Source: Celerinatantimonas diazotrophica (GTDB taxonomy: Bacteria; Pseudomonadota; Gammaproteobacteria; Enterobacterales; Celerinatantimonadaceae). From it: a stretch of DNA of 64,000 bases. Location: assembly GCF_004339545.1 (NCBI RefSeq), contig NZ_SMGD01000013.1, forward strand, positions 62,001 to 126,000. The letters run 5' to 3'. How positions within the stretch are numbered: position 1 is the first letter of the stretch; each line of letters starts with the position of its first letter. Below are positions 9,730 to 20,380 of this stretch, in pieces. The notes beneath the pieces are model-generated. The model saw only the letters and a program-made list of their open reading frames with translations, ran no database searches and had not been told where the DNA came from. A program made the position numbers and the translations under genes.

Positions 9730-11634
9730 ATGGCCAAGGTAAGAGATTACTCAAAACTTGCTCACGATATTCTTCGTGAAGTCGGTGGCGAAGATAACTT
9801 AGTGAGTATTAACCGCTGTGCAACACGTCTGCGGTTAGTCCTGAAAGAAATACCAGAACATGCAGTCGAGCATGTGAAACAACTGCCCGGGGTCATTACA
9901 GTGGTACTTGGAGCTGGCCAGTTTCAGGTGGTTATAGGGACCCATGTAGGTGATGTGTTTCAAACATTAACTGGGATGGTCGATGCCAGTTTAATGGCTA
10001 ATGCAGAGTCCCCTAAGCAAGGGATCCTAGATTCGGTGATTTCGGCAATGGCCGCAATTTTTGCCCCAATCATCTATGTGCTGGCTGCTGCGGGGATCTT
10101 ACAAGGCGGTTTAATTTTAGCCAAGTTAGCCTTCCCTTCATTTACTACAACAGGAGCCTTTGGCATCCTGAACTTTATCTCCTGGACGCCATTTACTTTC
10201 CTGCCTGTCTTTATCGGATTTACCGCCGCTAAACACTTCAAATGCAATCCGTTTATAGCGGTGTTCTGTTGCTGCGCGTTGATTAATCCAGAATGGGCAA
10301 AAATGGCCGCACAAATAGCCAGTGGTAGTAACATTTCCTTTGCCGGATTGCCGTTAGCTAAAACAGTCTACAACGCATCGGTGCTACCGCCAATCTTCTT
10401 AGTTTGGGCACTTTCCTATGTTGAACGCTTCGCTTGTAGAATTTTACCAGATGTCGTAACTGCGCTATTTTCTCCACTGATCTGTGTCGTCATTATGGTT
10501 CCGTTGACACTAGTCATTATTGGGCCAGTAACGACAGATGCTGCCGGGTGGATCGCCCATGGTTATAACTGGTTATACGATCTATTTCCACCTCTGGCTG
10601 CCGCGGTAATTGGCGGAGTTTGGCAAATCATTGTGATCTTTGGCGTTCACTGGGGGATCACGCCTGTCGTCTTAGCTAACTTCCAAGTTTACGGCCACGA
10701 CTCTTTCCAAGCTTTCCAAACCATCGCAGTCATCGGCCAAATGGCCGCCGCTTTTGCTTGTGCCATTCGCAGCAAAAATACTGAGCTCAAAACCACTGGC
10801 TTTTCGGCTGGCGTCACCGGAATTTTCGGGATTACCGAACCGGCGATTTATGGGGTCACTCTGCGGCTAAAAAAACCGTTTATCTGTGGTTGCATCGGCG
10901 GAAGTATTGGCGCCATTGTGACCAGCCTATTTGGTTCTTACTATTACATTTACGCGGGACTACCCGGTATTTTAACCATGGTTAATGCTATCAGTTCTGA
11001 GAATCCGTCATCATTTATTGGCGAAGTCGCTGGTGCCGCGGTCTGCATTATTGTGACCTTTATTCTGGTGTTCTGGGTGGGTTTTGATGACCCGATTGAA
11101 GACAATGCAACCGATGAGGCAAAAAATGGCTCTGCAAGCGACGCTTCAGACGCTTCACCCGTGCTCGGTGCAACTCAAGAAGGAGCGACACTACTCAGCC
11201 CTGTGGCTGGCGAATTCATTCCATTAGAAAAAGTAAATGATGAAATTTTTTCGCAAAAAATGTTAGGTGATGGTATTGCGATTATTCCAAGCACCGGTGT
11301 CATTCAAGCCCCCTACGATGCCGAAATATCTTCAGTGATCGAGTCACAACATGCCGTTGGATTAACCCTCGCCAACGGTGCCGAACTGTTGATTCATATT
11401 GGCCTAGATACAGTAAATTTAAACGGCCAACATTTCCAGGCGGTAGTTAAGGAAGGTCAAAAAGTTAAAGCAGGAGACGACCTCATCTTATTTGAAATAG
11501 ATGATGTACTTGCCGCCGGTTACGACATTACAACACCAATATTAGTCATCAATAATGACCAATATAAGGTAGCGCTCTTGGAACATGATGAAACCATTGC
11601 ACTCGGTCAACCCATTTTACATATCGCTTGTTAA
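9730..11634 (+). CDS. ascF: PTS beta-glucoside transporter, EIIBCA (AscF/BglF-like)
   Basis: This inner-membrane permease imports and phosphorylates aryl-beta-glucosides with phosphate from HPr. Domain order is B-C-A. EIIB occupies about residues 1-85 with the phospho-Cys in INRCATRLRL (Cys30). EIIC is a run of hydrophobic segments over about residues 100-455, including the conserved GITEPAIYGVTLRLKKPF. EIIA is C-terminal with the phospho-His in LLIHIGLDTVNLNG. Having its own EIIA resembles BglF more than E. coli AscF, which lacks it, so the symbol follows the operon context. The start at 9730 is chosen for GAGGG five bases upstream; upstream GTG/ATG codons at 9715 and 9718 lack a good site. 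The ascB start is 15 bp downstream. Confidence 0.9.
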   Translation: MAKVRDYSKLAHDILREVGGEDNLVSINRCATRLRLVLKEIPEHAVEHVKQLPGVITVVLGAGQFQVVIGTHVGDVFQTLTGMVDASLMANAESPKQGILDSVISAMAAIFAPIIYVLAAAGILQGGLILAKLAFPSFTTTGAFGILNFISWTPFTFLPVFIGFTAAKHFKCNPFIAVFCCCALINPEWAKMAAQIASGSNISFAGLPLAKTVYNASVLPPIFLVWALSYVERFACRILPDVVTALFSPLICVVIMVPLTLVIIGPVTTDAAGWIAHGYNWLYDLFPPLAAAVIGGVWQIIVIFGVHWGITPVVLANFQVYGHDSFQAFQTIAVIGQMAAAFACAIRSKNTELKTTGFSAGVTGIFGITEPAIYGVTLRLKKPFICGCIGGSIGAIVTSLFGSYYYIYAGLPGILTMVNAISSENPSSFIGEVAGAAVCIIVTFILVFWVGFDDPIEDNATDEAKNGSASDASDASPVLGATQEGATLLSPVAGEFIPLEKVNDEIFSQKMLGDGIAIIPSTGVIQAPYDAEISSVIESQHAVGLTLANGAELLIHIGLDTVNLNGQHFQAVVKEGQKVKAGDDLILFEIDDVLAAGYDITTPILVINNDQYKVALLEHDETIALGQPILHIAC

Positions 11635-13089
<1,455 letters not shown>

Positions 13090-13103
13090 TGTAATAAACC
13101 GTT

Positions 13104-13123
13104 AGCCGGGAGCGGTCCCGGCT
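13104..13123 (+). terminator. Intra-operon hairpin between ascB and ascG
   Basis: AGCCGGG and CCCGGCT form a perfect 7-bp GC-rich stem with a 6-nt loop, followed by only TT-GG-T. It may be a partial terminator that lowers expression of the regulator gene, or may stabilise the upstream mRNA end. Confidence 0.5.
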
Positions 13124-13147
13124 TTGGTCATAAAGTTGGACATAATT

Positions 13148-14146
13148 ATGGTAACAATGCTTGATGTCGCAAAAAAAGCAGGAGTTTCAAAAGCCACTGT
13201 TTCTCGAGTTCTTAATGGCAAAAATATTGTCAGTGATGCAGTCAAAAAACAGGTGTTCCATGCAATTAAAGAGACTGGATATCGCCCAAATCTGCTAGCC
13301 AGACAGATGGCCACGCAAAAAACTAACCTGATTGGTCTGGTGATGACCAATGGGTTGTATAACGGGCCTTATTTTTCCTCTCTGGTTTATGCAGCGGCCT
13401 CATTCAGTGAAAAATATCAACATCAGTTGATATTGGCTGATGGGAAACACAGTGCAAACGATGAACGCCAAGCCATTGATTACTTGTTAGATATACGCTG
13501 TGCCGGGATTTTGATCTACCCCGAATACTTAAGTGCCCAAGAACTCTCTAAGATCATTACTGCCAGTAGCACCCCGATTATTGTCATTAATCGTGAACTA
13601 GCCGAATGTAGACAACAGTGTGTATTCATGGATCACTATCACAGCACTGAGTTGATGATGGATTATGTCATTGCCCAAGGGCATCGCCAGATTGCATTTA
13701 TTAAAGGACGCGAACACTCTTCCAGTGGTCAGCAGCGCTATCAAGCCTATTGCGATAAGTTAGTCGCCAACCAGATTCAGTTAGAGCCAAAGCGCGTCGT
13801 CTCTGGAGACTGGTCATTGCAAAGTGGTTATGATGCAGTGCAAGAGCTATTAAGTCGGGATGTAACATTCTCGATGATCGTGGCTGGGAACGATGATATG
13901 GCCAGTGGTGCAATGAAAGCACTGCGAGAAGCTAACCTTCGGGTTCCAGAAGACGTGTCTATATCAGGTATTGATAATAGTCCATTTAGTCAATATATCT
14001 ATCCTGCCCTTACCACTATAAACGTCCCAATCCAGCAAATGGTTGAACAAGGAATTTTACAATTAATTGCCCCAACAGATACAAAAGCGAATCAGTTAAT
14101 TGAAGGTGAATTGATCATCCGTGATTCAGTTTTAAACATCGTATAA
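13148..14146 (+). CDS. ascG: LacI-family repressor AscG
   Basis: This is the repressor of the beta-glucoside operon. The N-terminal LacI helix-turn-helix reads MLDVAKKAGVSKATVSRVLN, followed by the hinge region GYRPNLLARQMATQK and a periplasmic-binding-like sugar domain. LILADGKHSANDERQAIDYLLD closely matches E. coli AscG. The start at 13148 is used because the upstream TTG at 13124 falls at the foot of the hairpin. In E. coli ascG is divergent from ascFB; here it is the last gene of the same transcript. It should bind the two GAAACCGGTT sites before ascF. Confidence 0.92.
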   Translation: MVTMLDVAKKAGVSKATVSRVLNGKNIVSDAVKKQVFHAIKETGYRPNLLARQMATQKTNLIGLVMTNGLYNGPYFSSLVYAAASFSEKYQHQLILADGKHSANDERQAIDYLLDIRCAGILIYPEYLSAQELSKIITASSTPIIVINRELAECRQQCVFMDHYHSTELMMDYVIAQGHRQIAFIKGREHSSSGQQRYQAYCDKLVANQIQLEPKRVVSGDWSLQSGYDAVQELLSRDVTFSMIVAGNDDMASGAMKALREANLRVPEDVSISGIDNSPFSQYIYPALTTINVPIQQMVEQGILQLIAPTDTKANQLIEGELIIRDSVLNIV

Positions 14147-14652
14147 TTTAGGCTGTAAAACTTCCGATCATTTTTGTCGATACAGCCCCCCTTCTTACAA
14201 TTGATGTAACCGAAGACATTTTTCAAGGCTCATAGCCACCTCAGCCAATTCAAGATCAGCTAGTATTCTTACCTATCGACCTTAGTGTTTAAGCCATACC
14301 ATTGCCTTTAATTTTAGGTCATTTCCACCATTTAAAGAGCAGCCCTTTTAGTTAAAGCACTAACCAATCCAACTAGAAAAACCTGACATCTTGATAACAA
14401 AAACAAAAATGAAAACCAAGTAAAACACCAAAAAATGTGACTAAAATCACTTAAAAATCAAAAAATATAAAAATAGCTACTTATTTCGGATTATGACTAG
14501 ACATTATAAATGTTTAGTCTACTATATTTAGCAATCTAAACATTAAAGGGTGGATTACATCGTTATTTTATTTCTAACATAATGATTTAAATTATTTTTA
14601 TGACATAAAATAATCGATAGCCCTCAAATAATTACAGCAGAGGAATTTTCAA
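14147..14652. other. AT-rich intergenic region before ectA
   Basis: No gene was seen in these 506 bases. An inverted repeat GGCTGTA/TACAGCC (14151-14157 and 14181-14187) just after ascG may be a weak terminator. The second half is very AT-rich and holds the ectA regulatory inverted repeats, annotated separately. Confidence 0.55.
14495..14544. promoter_or_regulatory. Cluster of inverted repeats upstream of ectA (candidate operator)
   Basis: GACTAGACATT (14495-14505), spacer ATA, and AATGTTTAGTC (14509-14519) form 11-bp arms with one mismatch. A further CTAAACATT at 14536-14544 repeats the motif and is the inverse of AATGTTTAG at 14509-14517. A third, AT-rich inverted repeat lies at 14591-14614 (ATTATTTT.AT-GAC-ATAAAATAAT). 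Ectoine genes of other bacteria are controlled by MarR-type repressors (EctR, CosR) that bind palindromes near the promoter. That this is such a site is inference. Confidence 0.6.
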
Positions 14653-15132
14653 ATGCTCGACGACGTCGTGTTTAAAAAACCTACAATGGCTGACGGGTAT
14701 GCAGTTAATCAGCTGATTAAAAATTCTCCACCACTTGATACGAATTCTAGCTACTGCAATCTTTTACAATGCAGCCACTTTGCAGACACTTCGATTGGTG
14801 CTTATCACGCCGAGCAACTGGTCGGTTTTATTAGTGGCTATAACCTTCCTCAACAACCGAACACATTATTTATATGGCAAGTTGCAGTCAGTCAAAAAAT
14901 GCGTTCGCAACAGATTGCCAAACGAATGCTCCATGCACTGATTGCTCAGGTTAAGCCTGTCTTTATACATACAACCATTACTCAAGATAATGCCCCCTCT
15001 CGCGCCCTTTTTGCATCTTTTGCCAAAGCCAACAACACAATGATGAATGAACAACCATATATGGATAAAGACCACCACTTTAACCAAGAACATCCGAGCG
15101 AAGCGCTCATTGTCATTGGGCCACTGAACTAA
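14653..15132 (+). CDS. ectA: L-2,4-diaminobutyrate N-acetyltransferase (EctA)
   Basis: EctA is a GNAT-fold enzyme that acetylates diaminobutyrate to N-gamma-acetyl-diaminobutyrate, the second step of ectoine synthesis. Visible family features are FKKPTMADGYAVNQLI, SSYCNLLQCSHFADTS, the GNAT core LFIWQVAVSQKMRSQQIAKRML, and TTITQDNAPSRALFASFA. The length (159 aa) is slightly short of the usual 165-190. An AGAGGA ribosome binding site precedes the ATG. It is the first gene of the ectA-ectB-ectC-ask cluster, 56 bp before ectB. Confidence 0.95.
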   Translation: MLDDVVFKKPTMADGYAVNQLIKNSPPLDTNSSYCNLLQCSHFADTSIGAYHAEQLVGFISGYNLPQQPNTLFIWQVAVSQKMRSQQIAKRMLHALIAQVKPVFIHTTITQDNAPSRALFASFAKANNTMMNEQPYMDKDHHFNQEHPSEALIVIGPLN

Positions 15133-15188
15133 TTTACATCACTCATTATTCCCCCATCACTTATTTCAATTATACGAAAGGAGTCTTC

Positions 15189-16493
15189 ATGACGATTTTT
15201 GACGAACTTGAATCATCCGTACAAAGTTATGCACGTTCATTTCCCTGCGTTTTTCACAGAGCGAAGGATGAATATTTATTTGATGAACAAGGGCGCGCTT
15301 ATCTGGATTTTTTAAGTGGTGCTGGCACATTGAACTACGGACACAATAACGACATTTTTAAAAAAGCATTGCTTGAATATATCCAAGAGGATGGGATCAC
15401 TCATGGTCTGGACATGCATACTCATGCTAAAGAAGCATTCCTAGAAAGCTTTAATCAGCATATCCTGCAACCCCGTGCTCTTGAATATCGGTTGCAGTTT
15501 ACCGGTCCCACTGGAACCAATACAGTCGAAGCAGCCATCAAATTAGCCCGTAAAGTCACTGGACGAAATAATATTATATCGTTCACCAATGGTTTCCATG
15601 GCGTCACGCTTGGCGCTCTCAGTGCCACTGGCAATAGCCACCATCGTCAAGCCTCCGGCGTTTCGCTCTCGGGGAATACTCGAATGCCATTCGATGGTTA
15701 TATGGGAGATGGCATCGATACTACCCAATATCTGGAAAAAGTGTTGAATGACGCCAGCAGCGGCGTTGACCTACCCGCAGCGGTCATTGTTGAAACCGTA
15801 CAAGGCGAAGGGGGAATTAATGCCGCAAGCTTTGACTGGCTCAGATCGCTAGAAACACTGTGCCATCGCCATGACATACTTTTAATTGTCGATGACATCC
15901 AAGCAGGATGTGGCCGTACAGGAACATTTTTCAGCTTTGAAGGCGCGGGTATTAAACCTGATATGGTGACCTTGTCCAAATCAATCTCTGGATATGGACT
16001 GCCTTTAGCCTTACTGTTATTGCGTCCAGACTTAGATCAATGGTCTCCAGCTGAGCATAACGGCACCTTCCGCGGTAATAACATCGCTTTTGTGACGGCT
16101 AAGGCCGCAATTGACAGCTACTGGCAAGATGATCGATTAGCTCAGAATATCCAATACAAAAGTCATCTGATCAAAAACCGACTGGAAAAACTAGCTGAGC
16201 ACTATGGTGAGGGGCAGTTTAAAGCCAAAGGTCGCGGTATGTTTCAGGGCATCAGCTGTGTCACAGGCGAGTTGGCCAGTAAAATCAGTCAAAATGCCTT
16301 TACCAAAGGACTCATCATTGAAACCAGTGGGGCCGACAGTGAAGTGCTCAAATGTCTATGCCCTCTAACAATCAGTACTGAATCACTCAATAAGGGGCTT
16401 GATATTCTCGAACAAGCCATGCGGGAAGTCCTTGTCAAAATCGACCAGATCCCTGAACAAAAACAATATCTTGACTACGACATTGCAAGCTAA
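15189..16493 (+). CDS. ectB: Diaminobutyrate--2-oxoglutarate transaminase (EctB)
   Basis: EctB is a class-III, PLP-dependent aminotransferase that converts aspartate beta-semialdehyde to L-2,4-diaminobutyrate using glutamate, the first step of the ectoine path. It has FLSGAGTLNYGHNN near the N-terminus, the cofactor region TGPTGTNTVEAAIKLAR, the DDIQAGCGRTGTFFSFE motif and the PLP-lysine in VTLSKSISGYGLPLALLL. The length (434 aa) is normal. GGAG lies before the ATG. The gap to ectC is 82 bp. Confidence 0.97.
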   Translation: MTIFDELESSVQSYARSFPCVFHRAKDEYLFDEQGRAYLDFLSGAGTLNYGHNNDIFKKALLEYIQEDGITHGLDMHTHAKEAFLESFNQHILQPRALEYRLQFTGPTGTNTVEAAIKLARKVTGRNNIISFTNGFHGVTLGALSATGNSHHRQASGVSLSGNTRMPFDGYMGDGIDTTQYLEKVLNDASSGVDLPAAVIVETVQGEGGINAASFDWLRSLETLCHRHDILLIVDDIQAGCGRTGTFFSFEGAGIKPDMVTLSKSISGYGLPLALLLLRPDLDQWSPAEHNGTFRGNNIAFVTAKAAIDSYWQDDRLAQNIQYKSHLIKNRLEKLAEHYGEGQFKAKGRGMFQGISCVTGELASKISQNAFTKGLIIETSGADSEVLKCLCPLTISTESLNKGLDILEQAMREVLVKIDQIPEQKQYLDYDIAS

Positions 16494-16575
16494 TTCAGCT
16501 TGAACTGGCTGATCATCATTGTGATTTTCGGCCAGCTTTCAGATGCATTCATATATCCAACCAAGAGGAAATCTG

Positions 16576-16980
16576 ATGATTGTACGAACTTTATCCCAGT
16601 GTGAACAAACCGAGCGTCGCATTATCTCTCCCGATGGTAATTGGGAAAGCACCCGAATGCAGTTAAAAGATGATAATACGGGGTTTTCGTTTCATATCAC
16701 GACGATTTATCAGGGAAAAGACTTTTACCTGCATTATAAAAATCATTTCGAATCAGTTTATTGCATCAGTGGTAAAGGCGAAATAGAAAGCCTTGAACAA
16801 GGGGACGTTTATCCAATCGAACCAGGCACACTGTATATTCTCGATCAGCATGATAGGCATATGCTCAGGGCATTCGAGGAGTTAAAACTCGCCTGCGTCT
16901 TCAATCCACCGGTCACCGGCAGTGAAGTACACGATAAAGATGGCTCTTATCGTCTAGAGAGTGCGCCTCTTGAGAGTTAA
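16576..16980 (+). CDS. ectC: Ectoine synthase (EctC)
   Basis: EctC is a small cupin-fold, iron-dependent enzyme that closes the ring of N-gamma-acetyl-diaminobutyrate to ectoine. The conserved N-terminus [16 protein letters not shown] sets the start at 16576 (134 aa), backed by AGAGGA upstream. A longer frame from 16543 has no support. Cupin motifs are [21 protein letters not shown] and [17 protein letters not shown]; the metal ligands (Glu and two His in this region) are present. No ectD hydroxylase gene follows, so hydroxyectoine synthesis is not encoded here. Confidence 0.97.
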   Translation: MIVRTLSQCEQTERRIISPDGNWESTRMQLKDDNTGFSFHITTIYQGKDFYLHYKNHFESVYCISGKGEIESLEQGDVYPIEPGTLYILDQHDRHMLRAFEELKLACVFNPPVTGSEVHDKDGSYRLESAPLES

Positions 16981-16993
16981 CCCCCTAACCCCC

Positions 16994-17032
16994 AAACAGG
17001 CGATACACTCGCATAAATTTTATCGCCTGTTT
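16994..17032 (+). terminator. Strong hairpin between ectC and ask
   Basis: AAACAGGCGATA and TATCGCCTGTTT form a perfect 12-bp stem around a 15-nt loop in the ectC-ask gap. The base is followed by AAAAACC rather than T-rich sequence. It may be a bidirectional or partial terminator that sets a lower level of aspartokinase relative to EctABC. Confidence 0.55.
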
Positions 17033-17071
17033 AAAAACCACTCATTCTGTAAATAACGATGGAGATCCATT

Positions 17072-18529
17072 GTGCGAAACAGCCAACAGCTATGCGTTGA
17101 AAAAATTGGCGGAACGTCCATGAGTCAATACGAGAGCGTACGTGACAATATTATATGTGCTGCTCATCATCAGCCTCCGTACCACCGCATTATTGTTGTT
17201 TCAGCTTATGCTGGCATCACTGATCAACTATTAGAGTATAAAAAAAGCGGTCAACCTGGAATCTACGCGCTCTTTGCCAATGGCCAACAAAATGACGATG
17301 AGAATTGGCAAAAAGCGTTAAAAAACCTTGAGCAACAGATGCATGCGATTAACCGACAATTATTTATCTTTGATGAGCATCGGCTTGCTAGGGCAAATGC
17401 ATTTATCAGTAAACGGTTAAACCGGGCCAAGAGTTGTTTGTTAGACCTTGTAAATCTATGTCGCAATGGCCACTTTTCACTTGCTGAGCATTTAGCAAAT
17501 GTGCGGGAAATGTTAGCTAGTTTAGGTGAGTCTCACAGTGCCTGGAATCTGGTGGAATTACTCAAGCGCGATGGCATCAATGCTCGATTTGTTGATCTCA
17601 CTGGTTGGCAAGACGGTAGTGCCGAAGACCTCGATGGTCGCATTGAATCCGCATTTAAAACGGTGGATTTTGCTAAAGAGCTAGCCATTGTAACCGGTTA
17701 TGCACAAACCCAAAAAGGTCTGATGTCAACCTTTGACCGAGGTTATAGTGAGATGACATTTAGCCGCATTGCCGTTTATTTTAACGCCTGCGAAGCGATT
17801 ATCCATAAAGAGTACCATTTAAGTAGTGCCGATCCGAAACTTGTGGGAAACAACAAAGCGGTTCCGATTGGTCGGACCAACTATGATGTCGCCGACCAAC
17901 TGGCAAATTTGGGTGTCGAAGCCATCCATCCAATGGCCGCCAAAGGGCTACGCCAAAGCGATATTCCATTGCGGGTGAAAAATACCTTTGAACCCGAACA
18001 TCCAGGCACTTTAATCACCAATGACTATATCAGTGATAAACCCTGTGCCGAAATTATCGCCGGTTGCAATGCTCTGTATAGCTTTGAAGTTTTCGATCAA
18101 AACATGACCGGTAACCAACTACACTATGAACGCTCTCTATTAAATTTAATCGACCGGTTTAATATGACCTTTATAGCTAAAGACTCGAATGCCAACACGA
18201 TCACGCACTATCTACAAGGTAGTCTTAAACAACTCAAACGATTAACCAACGTCATCGAGCAGGAATATCCAGAAGCTCTGATCAATCAACAAAAAGTGGC
18301 ATTAGTTTGCGCTATTGGCTCGGATTTACAGGCCACTGGGATCCTCGCCCGAACCACAGCCAGCCTTACCCGTAACAACATAGCCATCAAAGCAGTCCAT
18401 CAGTCACCAAGAGAAGTCGATATTCAGTTTATCGTGCACCATGATGACTACCAAAGCGCCACACAATGCTTACATCAATGTCTAGTTGAAATTCATGATC
18501 ATGGCCGCGCTATTTGCTTGGCATCGTGA
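17072..18529 (+). CDS. ask: Ectoine-type aspartate kinase (Ask_Ect)
   Basis: This enzyme phosphorylates aspartate, feeding aspartate beta-semialdehyde into ectoine synthesis. It starts at GTG 17072 with GGAG seven bases upstream. The kinase signature CVEKIGGTSMSQY is near the N-terminus, with FDRGYSEMTFSRIAVYF and HKEYHLSSADPKLVG in the catalytic domain; two ACT-like regulatory regions follow over about residues 330-485. The position after ectC and the length (485 aa) match Ask_Ect, a specialised aspartokinase found in ectoine clusters and generally less feedback-inhibited. It is separated from ectC by 91 bp containing a strong hairpin. Confidence 0.93.
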   Translation: MRNSQQLCVEKIGGTSMSQYESVRDNIICAAHHQPPYHRIIVVSAYAGITDQLLEYKKSGQPGIYALFANGQQNDDENWQKALKNLEQQMHAINRQLFIFDEHRLARANAFISKRLNRAKSCLLDLVNLCRNGHFSLAEHLANVREMLASLGESHSAWNLVELLKRDGINARFVDLTGWQDGSAEDLDGRIESAFKTVDFAKELAIVTGYAQTQKGLMSTFDRGYSEMTFSRIAVYFNACEAIIHKEYHLSSADPKLVGNNKAVPIGRTNYDVADQLANLGVEAIHPMAAKGLRQSDIPLRVKNTFEPEHPGTLITNDYISDKPCAEIIAGCNALYSFEVFDQNMTGNQLHYERSLLNLIDRFNMTFIAKDSNANTITHYLQGSLKQLKRLTNVIEQEYPEALINQQKVALVCAIGSDLQATGILARTTASLTRNNIAIKAVHQSPREVDIQFIVHHDDYQSATQCLHQCLVEIHDHGRAICLAS

Positions 18530-18582
18530 CTCATAGCTATTGATAAAACGGCAAGAACCAAATTGTCGACCTAAAAAAACCA

Positions 18583-18627
18583 GCCTGCACGACGATTCTA
18601 TTTATAATCAGGAGAATCTGTGCAGGC
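18583..18627 (-). terminator. Rho-independent terminator, minus strand
   Basis: GCCTGCAC-N3-GATTC and GAATC-N1-GTGCAGGC form an extended interrupted stem. Read on the minus strand it is followed by GGTTTTTTTAGG. It would stop minus-strand transcripts coming through the MITE from the nuclease gene side, and it protects the ask gene from antisense read-through. Confidence 0.75.
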
Positions 18628-18661
18628 GATATGAATTTAAAAAACAGGTATCCCTCCCCTA

Positions 18662-18924
18662 GGGACTGTTGACCTTTTGTGATTAGTTTTGCAGAAATCT
18701 GAGAGGGATTTAGGCAAGGCAAACGTTGTGCCGTGTAGTATTCTCCACAAAGAACGTTTAACGCTGGATAAATTCCTCTCAGATACTGCCCTTGGGGTTC
18801 ATTTAAACGCATCCTGAACTTTGTTGCACCCTGCTTGCTTAACTCATTAAGCGACGCAGGGGACGCCGCGTTCAAAATGCGTTTAATTTGAACAAAATTC
18901 AACCACCAAAGGTCAACAGTCCCT
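18662..18924 (+). mobile_element. MITE copy 1 (263 bp, full length)
   Basis: This is a non-coding element with imperfect terminal inverted repeats. The left end is GGGACTGTTGACCTTT and the right end is AAAGGTCAACAGTCCC, extending imperfectly to about 23 bp. It is flanked by TA on both sides (18660-18661 and 18925-18926). Internally ATCTGAGAG is repeated inverted as CTCTCAGAT. Copy 2 at 20381-20643 is the same length in the opposite orientation and about 95% alike by eye. A 121-codon open frame runs across it on the minus strand but is interrupted in the other copies, so it is not considered a gene. The TA duplication suggests mobilisation by an IS630/Tc1-like or other TA-targeting transposase, which is not encoded here. 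Confidence 0.88.
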
Positions 18925-19163
18925 AGGGTTTAGTCGCTCAACTACCAAATGTTCATCCAAGATCACGGCAAACGTCTCATTACAGCTTTATAAATTAGCA
19001 CACACATTTTCAGCCCAAACAAATTAAACGAGCCGCTAAAAGTGGAAACACAGTCTATGCATTTCATAGTACCTTCAAATTAATCCAGCCTATTTATTGA
19101 ACAGAATCATGCTCCCGATACGGAGAATGCCCTGGTTGGGTGCCCCTAATATGCAAATCAGAT

Positions 19164-20060
19164 TTATTGCTTTAATTTAGCGATAATAAGGCAGTGATCG
19201 CTTAAGTTAAAATGTCGCGCTTCAGAGCGACTCGGCGCAATTTCTTGAAATGAATTTTCGATGTAGGCCGTGGCGGCTAATTGATTCATTAATATAAAAT
19301 CTATAAATTGTTTATGCTCATTCATCCAGATTTTATGATGTTTACCTACTTTTTTATGCCAACAATGACTCGCCCCATGGTTGATCAAAATTAAATGGTT
19401 TTTCCGGTGTGAATCACCACCTTGTAATAGATGATAAAACCACTGCGAATGAGTGTTCAGCATACGCCGATTAAAATCGCCCAAAATAACAAAGCGTTGA
19501 TGCTGTTGATTTCTTCTAGCTATCCATTGATGAAGTCGTTTTGCCTGACGAGCCAGCGTCTGACAGGCAAATGATGATGATTGTGACTGAGTAAAACAAC
19601 CACTTCTTAAATGAATAGCTAACAACCGCAGGGACTTACCCGGGCCAGACTTCAACTCAACATCCACGGCATTTCGGAGTCGATTATTATAATTGACGTT
19701 TAAATTAAGATCCGAAAAACGCTTATAAACAAGATCCTTGCGTATTGCGAAACCGGTATATTGGCGCCATTTCCCCTCACTTGGCTCACGAGTGGCACGA
19801 TGAGATATCTCAATAGTGTAGTCTTTCCCAACAACGTGTTGGATCGCTTGAATAGAGCCAACCTCAGCAAATGCCAAGACATCTATATGAGCTTGCCGGA
19901 TATAGCGGTAAAGTTGATGATAATCCTTATTATCTCGCTTAGGCCCCATCGATGATAAGCCACCATCTAACCATTGCAAATTCCAACTGCCGATTACAAG
20001 AGGCTCAGCACAAACTCTACAACTCGAACAAAGAAATATGAAAATCAAAAAATAGCGCAA
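19164..20060 (-). CDS. Exported endonuclease/exonuclease/phosphatase-family protein
   Basis: The 298-residue protein starts with a signal peptide (FLIFIFLCSSCRVCA, cleavage likely before EPLVIGSWN). Then comes a DNase I-like fold: GSWNLQWL, the metal-binding Glu in VLAFAEVGS, LLAIHLRSGCF, GDFNRRM, FIDFILMN and the C-terminal SDHC His. All canonical catalytic positions of the family are visible, so it is probably an active secreted or periplasmic nuclease; a phosphodiesterase or phosphatase role is possible. The start must be TTG (20060), because a TAG stop lies four codons upstream and no ATG precedes the signal peptide. No clear ribosome binding site is seen. It is AT-rich and sits between two inverted MITE copies. 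Confidence 0.85.
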   Translation of the reverse strand: MRYFLIFIFLCSSCRVCAEPLVIGSWNLQWLDGGLSSMGPKRDNKDYHQLYRYIRQAHIDVLAFAEVGSIQAIQHVVGKDYTIEISHRATREPSEGKWRQYTGFAIRKDLVYKRFSDLNLNVNYNNRLRNAVDVELKSGPGKSLRLLAIHLRSGCFTQSQSSSFACQTLARQAKRLHQWIARRNQQHQRFVILGDFNRRMLNTHSQWFYHLLQGGDSHRKNHLILINHGASHCWHKKVGKHHKIWMNEHKQFIDFILMNQLAATAYIENSFQEIAPSRSEARHFNLSDHCLIIAKLKQ

Positions 20061-20380
20061 TTGATATATCTACAAAACAATAATTTATTAAATTATCAAT
20101 TATTTTATCATAAAAAAGCCTAACAAACTGACTCGTAATAATTTATAGCTATCAATAATGATAAGAATAACAATATTGAAAATAGAGATAAAAAAACCGG
20201 CTCAATGAGCCGGGTCTAATGAGACTATATAGAATATATCAACTTTAGTGATTGACATTATGAATGCAAAATTATGCTATCGTGTTACATATCAAAATTC
20301 ATATAAAATTACTTTTATTTACACTACAACCAAATACTGCATTTACGATGACAATCTCAGTCTTGGCATAACCGTCGCTA
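20061..20380. other. AT-rich gap upstream of the nuclease gene
   Basis: No gene was found in these 320 bases. The stretch is AT-rich, probably contains the nuclease promoter, and holds a minus-strand terminator at 20191-20213. The right part, up to the second MITE, shows nothing recognisable. Confidence 0.5.
20191..20213 (-). terminator. Rho-independent terminator, minus strand
   Basis: CCGGCTC-AAT-GAGCCGG forms a perfect 7-bp stem. On the minus strand it is followed directly by TTTTTT. It would end transcripts from the lysE gene, but now lies about 470 bp past the lysE stop with a MITE in between. Confidence 0.85.

Noticed and set aside
18537-18902. 121-codon open frame on the minus strand across MITE copy 1
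   Set aside because: It starts in the terminal repeat of the MITE, the same frame is broken in the other copies, and it resembles no transposase. It is most likely chance coding of the repeat.
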